Assembly (NCBI RefSeq): GCF_001705235.1
Contig: NZ_MCGV01000001.1
Location: 806,001 to 870,000 of the forward strand
Length of the DNA: 64,000 nucleotides
DNA from: Clostridium pasteurianum
GTDB taxonomy: Bacteria; Bacillota; Clostridia; Clostridiales; Clostridiaceae
Direction of reading: 5' to 3'
Of the stretch, positions 8,975-16,964 are shown piece after piece. The position numbers were made by a program, and so were the translations under genes. The notes beneath the pieces are model-generated. The model was given only the letters and a program-made list of their open reading frames with translations, made no database searches and had not been told where the DNA came from. Position 1 is the first letter of the stretch; each line of letters opens with the position of its first letter.

Positions 8975-9100
8975 ACTTCTCTTAAAATAAATGCAATGAA
9001 AAAATTCATCCGTACCTACGAAGTTTTAGGTGTGAAGTGACTTGAATTTCAATATTTTTCGTAGTATCACGAAGAAAAATTCACTTTGCTTTTACTCTAA
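8975..9100. repeat. Degenerate inverted repeat downstream of nadE
   Basis: CCTACGAAGTTTTAGG (near 9013) and TTTTTCGTAGTATC (near 9056), with further imperfect pairing outwards (GCAATGAAAAA against TTCACTTTGC), form a worn hairpin around GTGTGAAGTGACTTGAA. It fills part of the 160-bp gap between nadE and the stronger inverted repeat. No reading frame is present. Confidence 0.5.
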
Positions 9101-9101
9101 T

Positions 9102-9285
9102 AGAAGTAACAATATTTTGAAAACAGTTTAAATAAAGTTCAATAAGTCTTGCCCCCAATTATAAAAATACTTAGATACTTCAAATTGTCTGACCGTTAGG
9201 GAGTTATTGAAATATCTTAGGATTTTTATAATTGGGGGCTTAGACTTATGAATTTTATTTAATGCTTCAAAATATTGTTACTTCT
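9102..9285. repeat. Long inverted repeat with conserved core, between nadE and yaaR
   Basis: The left arm (9102-9184) and right arm (9207-9285) pair over ~80 nt; for example AGAAGTAACAATATTTTGA pairs with its complement at 9267-9285. The loop TTGTCTGACCGTTAGGGAG is the reverse complement of the core found at 2193-2218. The reverse complement of the right arm also matches the end of nadE (8911-8960) as a third copy. The element ends 2 bp from the yaaR stop, so it separates two convergent genes. Confidence 0.85.
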
Positions 9286-9287
9286 CT

Positions 9288-9710
9288 TTATTTATATAAG
9301 TCAACTATTAGTCCTGCTATTTCATCTACAGTTCCTGCTATTTGTATTTTCTCTTTTTCTTCTTGTAAAAGCTGCTGTGTAAGTTCTTCAAGCTTGGCAT
9401 CAATAGTTTCCACTGTGATATAATATTGTGTCTGCCAGAAGCTTATATCCTTCTTCACAGAATACATATGATCAAGCACCGATTGAAGATATTCCTGTAT
9501 AAGGTTCTTATAGGCTCGTACATCTCCATAACACTTAGTTATAATTAACCTATTCCCCTTCTTTTTTATCTCATCCTGCAAATCCCTCAGCTCTTGTTCT
9601 GATTTTTGTTGTTGCGCAAAATTAAAACTCTTTGAGAAATCTTTCTTGACAGCTACACGTGTACTATTATTTTTAATCGGTCTACTACTCTTTATTTTTG
9701 AAATCTCCAC
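9288..9710 (-). CDS. yaaR: YaaR family protein (DUF327)
   Basis: The 140-aa protein has a basic, disordered N-terminus and a helical C-terminal half with LIITKCYGDVRAYKNLIQEYL and FWQTQYYITVETID, typical of the YaaR/DUF327 family of Firmicutes. The molecular function is unknown. It is a soluble, coiled-coil-prone protein with no membrane segment. It starts with ATG at 9710. A long inverted repeat lies beyond each end, so it appears to be transcribed alone. Confidence 0.8.
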   Translation of the reverse strand: MEISKIKSSRPIKNNSTRVAVKKDFSKSFNFAQQQKSEQELRDLQDEIKKKGNRLIITKCYGDVRAYKNLIQEYLQSVLDHMYSVKKDISFWQTQYYITVETIDAKLEELTQQLLQEEKEKIQIAGTVDEIAGLIVDLYK

Positions 9711-9789
9711 AAAATCACATCCCTATTCAATATACCATTTATTTTTATCTATTATATTAATTGTAACAAAATATATTCGAAAAATAAAC

Positions 9790-9920
9790 AAGCAGTCTAA
9801 AAAATATATCGCGGGTGGCTGTAAATTCAAATACAAGTTTAAATGTTTTTTTATTTTAATATTTTTTAATTACTAAAAATTAAACATCAAAAACCGCCCG
9901 CAATATACTTTAGACTGCTG
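9790..9920. repeat. Long imperfect inverted repeat between the carbonic-anhydrase-like gene and yaaR
   Basis: AAGCAGTCTAAAA..ATCGCGGGTGG (9790-9818) pairs with CCGCCCGCAATA..TTTAGACTGCT (9893-9919). The AT-rich interior can pair further (GTTTAAATG against TTAAACATC). It lies just downstream of the carbonic-anhydrase-like gene and upstream of yaaR, so it probably works as a terminator. It does not contain the core shared by the two other long inverted repeats. Confidence 0.7.
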
Positions 9921-9979
9921 TAGATATACATAAGTACATCTGTTATTATTGTTTACATTTTCATTTTAAATATTCATTT

Positions 9980-10483
9980 TTATAAATATTTTTTTCCCAT
10001 TTCAATATAATGCTTAGCATTTTCTTTTATGCTTAATTTTTCTTCCTCAGTAAGTTTTCTTATGACTTTAGCAGGGCTTCCCATACAAAGTACCCCACTA
10101 GGTATCTTTTTACCTGAAGTCACAAGACTATTAGCTCCTACTATACTTCCTTCCCCTATCTCTGCATTATCCATAATAGTAGATCCCATACCAATGAGGC
10201 AATTGCTGTGAACAGTGCATCCATGAAGTATAACCCCATGACCAACAGTAACATTATCTTCAATAGTAACACCATTGTCATTAGAATTTACATGAATTAC
10301 TGAATTATCTTGAATATTAGAACCACTACCTATCTTTATATAATTAGAATCCCCTCTTATTACAACCCCAAACCAGATGCTGCTGTCCTGTCCTATCTTA
10401 ACATCACCGATTATATCTGCACTTTGAGCTACAAAAACAGATAAATTTATATCTGGCTTTTTATTTTCATAACTGTATATCAT
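9980..10483 (-). CDS. Gamma-carbonic-anhydrase-like hexapeptide-repeat protein
   Basis: The 167-aa protein is built of left-handed beta-helix hexapeptide repeats (IGDVKIGQDSSIWFGVVIRGD, then repeated [LIV]-G-x4 turns). The three metal-ligand histidines of the YrdA/PaaY/gamma-CA group are present: VIHVN (H69), GHGVILHG (H86 and H91). The C-terminus is GSPAKVIRKLTEEE followed by a helix. Members bind Zn or Fe as trimers. Many have weak or no carbonic anhydrase activity, so the reaction is uncertain. ATG at 10483 follows an AAGGTGAAA ribosome binding site. Confidence 0.85.
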   Translation of the reverse strand: MIYSYENKKPDINLSVFVAQSADIIGDVKIGQDSSIWFGVVIRGDSNYIKIGSGSNIQDNSVIHVNSNDNGVTIEDNVTVGHGVILHGCTVHSNCLIGMGSTIMDNAEIGEGSIVGANSLVTSGKKIPSGVLCMGSPAKVIRKLTEEEKLSIKENAKHYIEMGKKYL

Positions 10484-10566
10484 TAAATTTCACCTTCTAG
10501 ACTTATTATTTTTATATATTTCGCTTACACTAATATTATCATATATAATTCTATACTAAAATAGTG

Positions 10567-10595
10567 TTGAATTAAAATCAAATTTGTTTTATAAT
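10567..10595 (+). promoter_or_regulatory. Sigma-A promoter of nrdJ
   Basis: TTGAAT (10567-10572) and TATAAT (10590-10595) are separated by 17 bp. The start point would fall just before the first NrdR box. Confidence 0.65.
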
Positions 10596-10599
10596 ATCT

Positions 10600-10646
10600 A
10601 TACAATATATAGTACTTTTCGAATCAGTTTCCACTATATATAGTAT
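10600..10646 (+). promoter_or_regulatory. Pair of NrdR boxes upstream of nrdJ
   Basis: The cores CAATATATAG (10603-10612) and CTATATATAG (10634-10643) both match the NrdR consensus core CWATATATWG. They lie exactly 31 bp apart, the three-helical-turn spacing at which the dATP/ATP-sensing repressor NrdR binds. Their position directly after the promoter is right for repression of a ribonucleotide reductase gene. Confidence 0.85.
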
Positions 10647-10664
10647 ATAACTGGAGGATTTTTA

Positions 10665-13634
10665 ATGGATGATTTAAACATATTATTTAAAAGATACTAT
10701 ACTCAGGAACTTGAAAAAGACAAAGATAAAACCGTCTATGATTTATTCAAATGGAAAAAAGTTGATGTCAAATTAATAGATCACAAAACTAATAAGGTGC
10801 TCACAGACATGAAAAATCTAGAATTTCCCTATGATTATTCTCAAAATGCCTGCGATATAATAGCATCTAAATATTTCAAAAAAGCAGGAGTACCAAATGA
10901 ATGCGGTTACGAAAACAGCATGAAAATGGTAGCACACAGGCTTGTAAGCTTCTGGTGTGAAGCTCTTAAAGATGAAGGTATTATAAAAAACAAGGAAGAT
11001 GCATCTATTTTTTATGATGAGCTAGCATATGCACTTTTGAATCAAATGTATGCGCCAAACTCTCCACAATGGTTTAACACAGGATTATCATTAATTTACG
11101 GAATAAAGGGAGAAAAGCAAGGACATTTTTATTATGATTTAAAACAAAAAAAGGTTGTACCAAGCAGTGATTGCTACACTAGAACACAAGCATCAGCATG
11201 CTTTATAATTTCTATAGAAGATAAGCTTTTAGGACCTCATTCCATATCAGAACAGTACGTAACAGAAACAAAATTGTTCAAAGGTGGCTCTGGTACAGGA
11301 ACAAATTTCTCAACTATAAGAGCCAAAGGTGAAAAGCTATCAGGAGGCGGAGTTTCTTCAGGACTAATGAGCTTCTTAAAAGGCCTTGATAGAAATGCAG
11401 GTGCAATAAAATCCGGAGGTACAACTAGGCGTGCAGCAAAAATGCTTTGCTTAAATGTAGATCACCCTGAAATAATGGATTACATAACATGGAAAGCTAA
11501 AGAAGAAGACAAAGTTAAGGCACTTGGCAAAATGGGTTATGATGCAAGCTTTGAGGGAGAAGCCTACGAAACTGTATCAGGTCAAAATGCCAATAATTCA
11601 GTAATGTTGACTGATGAATTTATGAAAAAAGTATGCAATTTAGATAAAAAACCAGATGAAACTATAGAACTAAAAGGCAGAGTAGATTCATCTGTAAACA
11701 GAAAAGAGAAAGTCAAAGATATATGGGATGCGTTCAATAAATCTTCCTGGAGATGTGCTGACCCTTCCCCTCTTTTCTCTGACAGATTAAATGCATGGCA
11801 TACGTGTCCATGCGGCGAAGATGGCGTTTATAATGCACAATATAACAAAATAAATTCTACAAACCCATGCGGAGAGTATGCTTTTTTAAATGATACTTCC
11901 TGCAACCTAGCTTCAATAAATTTATATAAATTTTATGATGAAAATAATAACAGCTTTGATGTAGAAGGTTACAAACACATAATAGGACTTGTTCAATTAG
12001 TTCTAGAAGCTTCAATACATTGGGGACAATTTCCAACAGCAGATGTTGCTCGAAAGACTCATATGTTTAGAACTACAGGTCTTGGAGTATCAAATTTAGC
12101 TGCCCTACTAATGGTAATGGGATATCCTTATGACTCAGATGAAGGCAGAGCCGCAGCAGCTTCCCTAGTTGGAATACTTACTGGCTACTCATATTATATT
12201 TCATCATTAATGGCAAAAGAAGTTGGTCCTTTTGAAAAATACGATATAAACAAGAAATACATGAATACAGTAATAGAAAATCAAGCAAGAGCTGCTGGAA
12301 GCATTAATACTCCTTATGAAAATATAAACTATGAACCTTTAAAAGCAGACCATAAAATACTTGAAAAAGAAAACCTTAAATACGTAGGTGACGAACTTAA
12401 AAACGTATGGAAACTAGCTGTAGAAGGTGGCAGCAAATACGGCTACAGAAATGCTCAAGTTTCAGTCATGGCTCCAACAGGAACTATCTCCTTTGCCATG
12501 GACTGCAGCTCAACCTCAATAGAGCCATTTTTCAGCCATGTAATTTACAAAAAGCTTTCCGGCGGAGGATACATGACCATAACAAATCCTCTAATCGAAA
12601 AAGCTCTAAAACACCTCGGCTACTCAAAAAATGAAATAGCCGACATTCAAAACTATATTTTAAGAAAAAAGACTTCAAAAGGCGAAGATGGCACAGAGTA
12701 TGAAACAATACTCGACGGAAAAATCGAAGGAGCACCACACCTAAAACCAGAACATCTTGCAGTATTTGACACAGCAAACAAATGCGGCACTGGAGAAAGA
12801 TTCATCCGCCCAATGGGTCACATACTAATGGTAGCATCACTGATACCTCTTATATCAGGTTCAGTTTCAAAGACAGTAAATCTTCCAAAAACGGCAACTG
12901 TGGAAGACTTTAAAAATGTAATCATTGACTCCTGGAAACTCGGCGTAAAAGGCATAACAATATATAGAGATTCCTCAAAGGAAAGTCAGCCTCTTAACAC
13001 AAGCTTAGAAGAATACTCCTCAACTAAACCAGAGGACATGACCTATGCACAACTTCTAAACCTTGTAAAAAAATCGGCCTCCTCCCCTGTGCACATGACA
13101 CGCGAAAGAGCTGTCGGCATAAGGACCGGCAGAACACACCCTGCACAGATAGGAGACATAAAAATATACACAACAGTAAACAGACGCGCCAACGGAGAAA
13201 TTTCTGAAATATACATCACAACAGACAGAGAAGGAACTCTAATAATGGGACTTTTAAACTCCCTATCAAAATCAATCTCTGTGATGCTTCAATACCACGT
13301 TCCACCAAAGGATATTTCAGAAATGCTTAGAGGTCAAAAATACGAGCCATACGGTTTTGTACAAATGCACCCATATATAAAACACGTAACCTCAATCTCT
13401 GACCTAATAAGCAAAATAATAGACATAGAACTAGGCGACTTCTCCCACTGCCAGGTAAAGCCACAAAACATAGAAGCCTACGAAGAGGAACATCATCACC
13501 CTGAGGAAACAAAAATCTCCAAAGGTGAAAGAGCTTACGACATAACTTGTCCTAACTGTTCCTCCACAAGAATGGTGAAAAACGGCACCTGCTATGTCTG
13601 CCTAGACTGCGGAACCACTACGGGATGTAGCTAA
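10665..13634 (+). CDS. nrdJ: Adenosylcobalamin-dependent ribonucleoside-diphosphate reductase (class II)
   Basis: It reduces ribonucleotides to deoxyribonucleotides using a B12 radical and works with or without oxygen. NPCGE (N400-E404, with C402 and E404 in the active site), the flanking DCYTRTQASACF region and MAPTGTISFAMDCSSTSIEP are class II signatures. The C-terminus is a zinc ribbon (CPNCSS ... CYVCLDCGTTTGCS) that supplies shuttling cysteines. The 989-aa length is normal. It starts at ATG 10665 after TGGAGGA. The last third uses visibly more C-ending codons than the first two thirds. NrdR boxes precede it, and a repeat array begins within 10 bp of its stop. Confidence 0.95.
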   Translation: MDDLNILFKRYYTQELEKDKDKTVYDLFKWKKVDVKLIDHKTNKVLTDMKNLEFPYDYSQNACDIIASKYFKKAGVPNECGYENSMKMVAHRLVSFWCEALKDEGIIKNKEDASIFYDELAYALLNQMYAPNSPQWFNTGLSLIYGIKGEKQGHFYYDLKQKKVVPSSDCYTRTQASACFIISIEDKLLGPHSISEQYVTETKLFKGGSGTGTNFSTIRAKGEKLSGGGVSSGLMSFLKGLDRNAGAIKSGGTTRRAAKMLCLNVDHPEIMDYITWKAKEEDKVKALGKMGYDASFEGEAYETVSGQNANNSVMLTDEFMKKVCNLDKKPDETIELKGRVDSSVNRKEKVKDIWDAFNKSSWRCADPSPLFSDRLNAWHTCPCGEDGVYNAQYNKINSTNPCGEYAFLNDTSCNLASINLYKFYDENNNSFDVEGYKHIIGLVQLVLEASIHWGQFPTADVARKTHMFRTTGLGVSNLAALLMVMGYPYDSDEGRAAAASLVGILTGYSYYISSLMAKEVGPFEKYDINKKYMNTVIENQARAAGSINTPYENINYEPLKADHKILEKENLKYVGDELKNVWKLAVEGGSKYGYRNAQVSVMAPTGTISFAMDCSSTSIEPFFSHVIYKKLSGGGYMTITNPLIEKALKHLGYSKNEIADIQNYILRKKTSKGEDGTEYETILDGKIEGAPHLKPEHLAVFDTANKCGTGERFIRPMGHILMVASLIPLISGSVSKTVNLPKTATVEDFKNVIIDSWKLGVKGITIYRDSSKESQPLNTSLEEYSSTKPEDMTYAQLLNLVKKSASSPVHMTRERAVGIRTGRTHPAQIGDIKIYTTVNRRANGEISEIYITTDREGTLIMGLLNSLSKSISVMLQYHVPPKDISEMLRGQKYEPYGFVQMHPYIKHVTSISDLISKIIDIELGDFSHCQVKPQNIEAYEEEHHHPEETKISKGERAYDITCPNCSSTRMVKNGTCYVCLDCGTTTGCS

Positions 13635-13639
13635 TCATC

Positions 13640-14400
13640 CAGAGGCTTGGGCGACAGCCCATTAGTCTCTTGTACTATATAAAGTCGGTCTCAATATTAA
13701 TAACGTAGAACTTTATATTGCCACTACACAAACTGGGGTTTGGGCGTTTCACGGCGCTTTCCCCTTATATTATGATAATACTATAAATGGGCTCACCCTT
13801 CTATTTCGGATGAGTCCATTATCTCTGTGCAAACTATAGCCGGTCTCAATATTAACAGACCAAAACTTTATATTGCCATAAAATAAACTGAGGGGTTTGG
13901 GCTTTTCATGCCGCTTCCCCTCATATTATGATAATACTATAATGGGCTCATCCTTCAATCTCGGATGAGTCCATTAGTCTCTTGTGCTATATAAAGCCGG
14001 TCTCTATATTAACAATATAGAACTTGTACTGTCACTATACAAGCTGAGGGGCTTGGGTTTTAACCCATTAGTCTCTTGTATAAACTATAGTCGGTCTCAA
14101 TATTAGTAATATAGAACTTTATATTGTCACTACACAAACTGCGGGGCTTGGGCGTTTCACGGCGCTTCCCCTTTATATTATGAATATACTATAATGGGTT
14201 CATCCTTAATTTAAGATGAGCCCATTAGTCTCTTGTATAAACTATAGTCAGTCTCAATATTAGCGACGTAGGATTTTATACTATCACTAAACAAACTGCA
14301 AGGTTTGGGCTTTTCACGGCGCTTTTCCCTTTATTATATTAATATACTATAAATGGGCTTATCCTTTAATTTCGGATGAGCCCATTATCTCTGTACAATA
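13640..14400. repeat. Tandem array of a ~157-bp structured repeat
   Basis: The landmark CCATTA(GT)CTCT recurs near 13658, 13815, 13971, 14064, 14221 and 14381. This gives spacings of 157, 156, 93, 157 and 160 bp: four full units, one short unit lacking its middle, and a terminal half-unit. Each full unit has a hairpin of the type TGGGCTCATCC-N8-GGATGAGCCCA. A second GC-rich element (GGGGTTTGGGCGTTTCACGG ... CCCC) is joined to it by AT-rich linkers containing GTCTCAATATTA. No protein is encoded. Partial copies lie near 28.1 and 28.7 kb. Confidence 0.9.
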
Positions 14401-14480
14401 TATAATAATCGTTTAAATTAACAACATAAAATACATACTAATAATATAACTATAAATTAGAGTGTCTTTGCAGACTATAT

Positions 14481-14521
14481 AAAATAAAAAACTACGTAAT
14501 TTAATATTAATTTTTTATTTT
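14481..14521 (-). terminator. AT-only hairpin after the ABC-3C operon
   Basis: AAAATAAAAAA (14481-14491) pairs with TTTTTTATTTT (14511-14521), 39 bp beyond the stop of the last ABC-3C gene. The stem has no G-C pairs, so it would be a weak terminator. Confidence 0.4.
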
Positions 14522-14559
14522 ATTAATCCATAAATGTTCTGCTTTTACCTTAACTTTAA

Positions 14560-16473
14560 TTATTTATACCAGTCTTCTGGAATCAACTTTTTTTCATGCC
14601 ACCAATCTTCATCAATTAATTTTTGAAATTTTTCATCCTTAAGTTCAGCATGATCTACTATTATAACCTGAAGATTACCCTTTAAATCATTTACTCTCTC
14701 TATAATAAAATCATATAAATCATACACCATATTCCAATCTGTATTTTTCTCATCAAGTTCAGAAGGAAAATACACCTGCGATGGTTGATCTATGAATAAG
14801 AACCTAGGTACCGGTCTATTTGCATTTATAAAATATTTATGCAATGCAAAATAAGTTATTAAATGAACTCCAACCCAATTTGAGCCACTTCCTATTTGCC
14901 TCAAAGGAACTGGACGTTCCGCTTTATCAACAACAACTGTAACTTTATTCATGTCCAATCTGTAAGGATTATCACTATGTTCCAAGTTTAATTTTTTAGC
15001 CCATTCACTCATGTCAACTGAAATTCGCGATAATACAGATTGACGCTTTTCATCTAAAATATCCTTGTCTAAAAGATTATCTATTTCATCGATACGTCCT
15101 TCTATTTTTTTGATTTTTTGCTCTTTATCTTCAAATTCAGTATCTTTTTTTACACTTTCTAACCACAAACTAATTCTCCCAGCTATCTTTGCACGTCTAG
15201 AATTTAAATCTTTGATTTTTTGGGCTTCTTCGTTTTCATTATAAATACCATCAATCTCTGCTTTCAAGTTTTCAATTTTTTCTCTTAATTTTTGCCTCTC
15301 TTGTTCTAATCCATCAATAAATTTACGTAATTTAGGTTTTTCCCGAGTAACATTTTCTATATTTTTATCCAAATTACTAATAGCAGTTTTTATAGCATCT
15401 ATTTCTGGAATTGAATTAGTTAACTTTCCTGAGCAAAACGGACAAATACCCGGCCTAAAATCTAGCTTTTCAAACAAACCAATTGACTCCAATCTTATTT
15501 TCTGATGCGAAACTTCATTTACATATCCTGTTGTTTCTCCTGCAAAAGCTTTTGCATCTGAAATATTTAAATCTAATTCCTCTAACTCACACTTATGCTT
15601 TTCCAATATACTTTGTAAATAACTTAGCCTGTCCATTCCAACTTCATGAAAACTGGTAGGTGTCCATTCTACTACATTTAAAAGTAGATCATACAATTTA
15701 GTATAACTATTATAATCAATATCTGTTGTATAATCTATGAGTCCTACTTGCTTTGCCTCAGAAATAAGCGAAATTGCTCTTTCCATTCCTCCACCTTGTA
15801 AAACTCTTTTTTCTTCAATACGACGCTTCTCAATAGATAATTGCCGTTTCAATATGCTTCTTTCATTTTCTAAAGCTAATGTTTCTTCATTTACAATACC
15901 AAGAAAGTACGGAAGTGTATCTTTAATTGCTTGAGTAATATAATCATCTGATTGTTTATGAAAAAGAAAGTTTTTAGCAGCTATTTCATCTTGATTTTGA
16001 AAGCAATAATATAATGCATGTCTTATATTTGCGGATAAAGCATTTCTACTTTGCCCGTCAGGTGGCGTATGTAAATTTTCTAAAATTCCAATTCTACGAG
16101 ACAATGTTTCTTCTAATCCTGCTACATTCTCATTTGATACAAAATTACATTTTATCGGAGCTTCTATTTCTTTTCCGATGTCAACATAACAATAACTCGT
16201 TGATTGTTGTCCTAGATCTGGATTTTTACGTGCAACAAATACTCTTTCATTCTCAAATTGAAGCAACAATCCATACCAAACTACGTTATCACGAACAATT
16301 CCGTCTGCAATATTACATGACTCTCCTCCAAGACAATAGTCTATAATATCTCCAACAGCCGATTTACCAGATTTAGATTTTCCTGTTATAATATTTACTG
16401 ATCCTAATTTAAATTGTAAACGTCGAACTTTTCCGTTTTTTCCATAAACAATAATTTCTCTTATTTGCATCAT
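14560..16473 (-). CDS. ABC-3C system SMC/Rad50-like ATPase (DUF3732-type)
   Basis: This is the ATPase of a three-component ABC conflict system. From the ATG at 16473 the protein has 637 aa. A P-loop GKSKSGKSAVGD lies at about residues 31-42. A long coiled coil (about 190-460) is interrupted by a Rad50-type hook GICPFCSGKL. A signature-like IGSGSNWVGVHL and a Walker B RFLFIDQPSQVYFP follow near the C-terminus, with Gln in place of the usual catalytic Glu. The middle-component gene upstream ends TGA inside this ATG (ATGA), which argues for this start and for coupled translation; GGGGG precedes it. It is the last gene of the operon. ABC-3C systems are proposed to sense foreign nucleic acid; that role is inferred here. 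Confidence 0.85.
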   Translation of the reverse strand: MMQIREIIVYGKNGKVRRLQFKLGSVNIITGKSKSGKSAVGDIIDYCLGGESCNIADGIVRDNVVWYGLLLQFENERVFVARKNPDLGQQSTSYCYVDIGKEIEAPIKCNFVSNENVAGLEETLSRRIGILENLHTPPDGQSRNALSANIRHALYYCFQNQDEIAAKNFLFHKQSDDYITQAIKDTLPYFLGIVNEETLALENERSILKRQLSIEKRRIEEKRVLQGGGMERAISLISEAKQVGLIDYTTDIDYNSYTKLYDLLLNVVEWTPTSFHEVGMDRLSYLQSILEKHKCELEELDLNISDAKAFAGETTGYVNEVSHQKIRLESIGLFEKLDFRPGICPFCSGKLTNSIPEIDAIKTAISNLDKNIENVTREKPKLRKFIDGLEQERQKLREKIENLKAEIDGIYNENEEAQKIKDLNSRRAKIAGRISLWLESVKKDTEFEDKEQKIKKIEGRIDEIDNLLDKDILDEKRQSVLSRISVDMSEWAKKLNLEHSDNPYRLDMNKVTVVVDKAERPVPLRQIGSGSNWVGVHLITYFALHKYFINANRPVPRFLFIDQPSQVYFPSELDEKNTDWNMVYDLYDFIIERVNDLKGNLQVIIVDHAELKDEKFQKLIDEDWWHEKKLIPEDWYK

Positions 16474-16958
16474 GGTTTTACCCCCAAACATATAAATATA
16501 TTTTCAACTTTTCCTGCTGTTGCAAACCACTTAGCAATATGTGCACCTTTATTAATGCAATCCTTTATTTCATCATCAATAAATTTTGTTTTACTAAGTG
16601 TTTTCATTGTTCGAACAATTTCTAATTCACCATTATATGTTAGCTGTAGTACACCTGTTTGTATTAATAATTCAACTGCTTCATTTGTAATTGGAATTAA
16701 TCCTCTTGCCCTTTTAGGGAAGTCAATTAAAGCCTCAGGATATCGTTGCACCCATATTAACATTTTAGTTTTGCTATTAATTAATTCTCTTGTATTTCTT
16801 CGCAAAATTAATGGCAATATCAAATACGTAAGTGCAAATGGAAATTCTCTATGAGTTACTTCACCATATGTTTTTACTGTACTATATATAATTCTTCCGC
16901 AAAAAGCTGGATTAAGTAAATACGCTACTTCCTTTGACCGTTCGTTCCAATCTCGCAT
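16470..16958 (-). CDS. ABC-3C system middle component (MC), 162 aa
   Basis: This small protein matches the 'three component ABC system middle component' type. It begins with NPAFCGRIIYSTV, has an FPFALTYLILPLILRRNTRE core, a winged-helix-like middle region (ITNEAVELLIQTGVLQL) and a helical tail. In known ABC-3C loci this gene always sits between the ATPase and the CTD component, as here. It starts 6 nt after the CTD-component stop and overlaps the ATPase start by 4 nt. No enzyme motif is visible, so an adaptor role is inferred. Confidence 0.8.
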   Translation of the reverse strand: MRDWNERSKEVAYLLNPAFCGRIIYSTVKTYGEVTHREFPFALTYLILPLILRRNTRELINSKTKMLIWVQRYPEALIDFPKRARGLIPITNEAVELLIQTGVLQLTYNGELEIVRTMKTLSKTKFIDDEIKDCINKGAHIAKWFATAGKVENIFICLGVKP

Positions 16959-16964
16959 TTAATG

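Noticed and set aside
12407-13512. Overlapping ORFs inside nrdJ on both strands
   Set aside because: They are shadow frames of a highly conserved gene and have no ribosome binding sites.
13640-14400. CRISPR array
   Set aside because: The repeating unit is ~157 bp and similar along its whole length, with no short identical repeats separated by unique spacers, and no cas genes are near.
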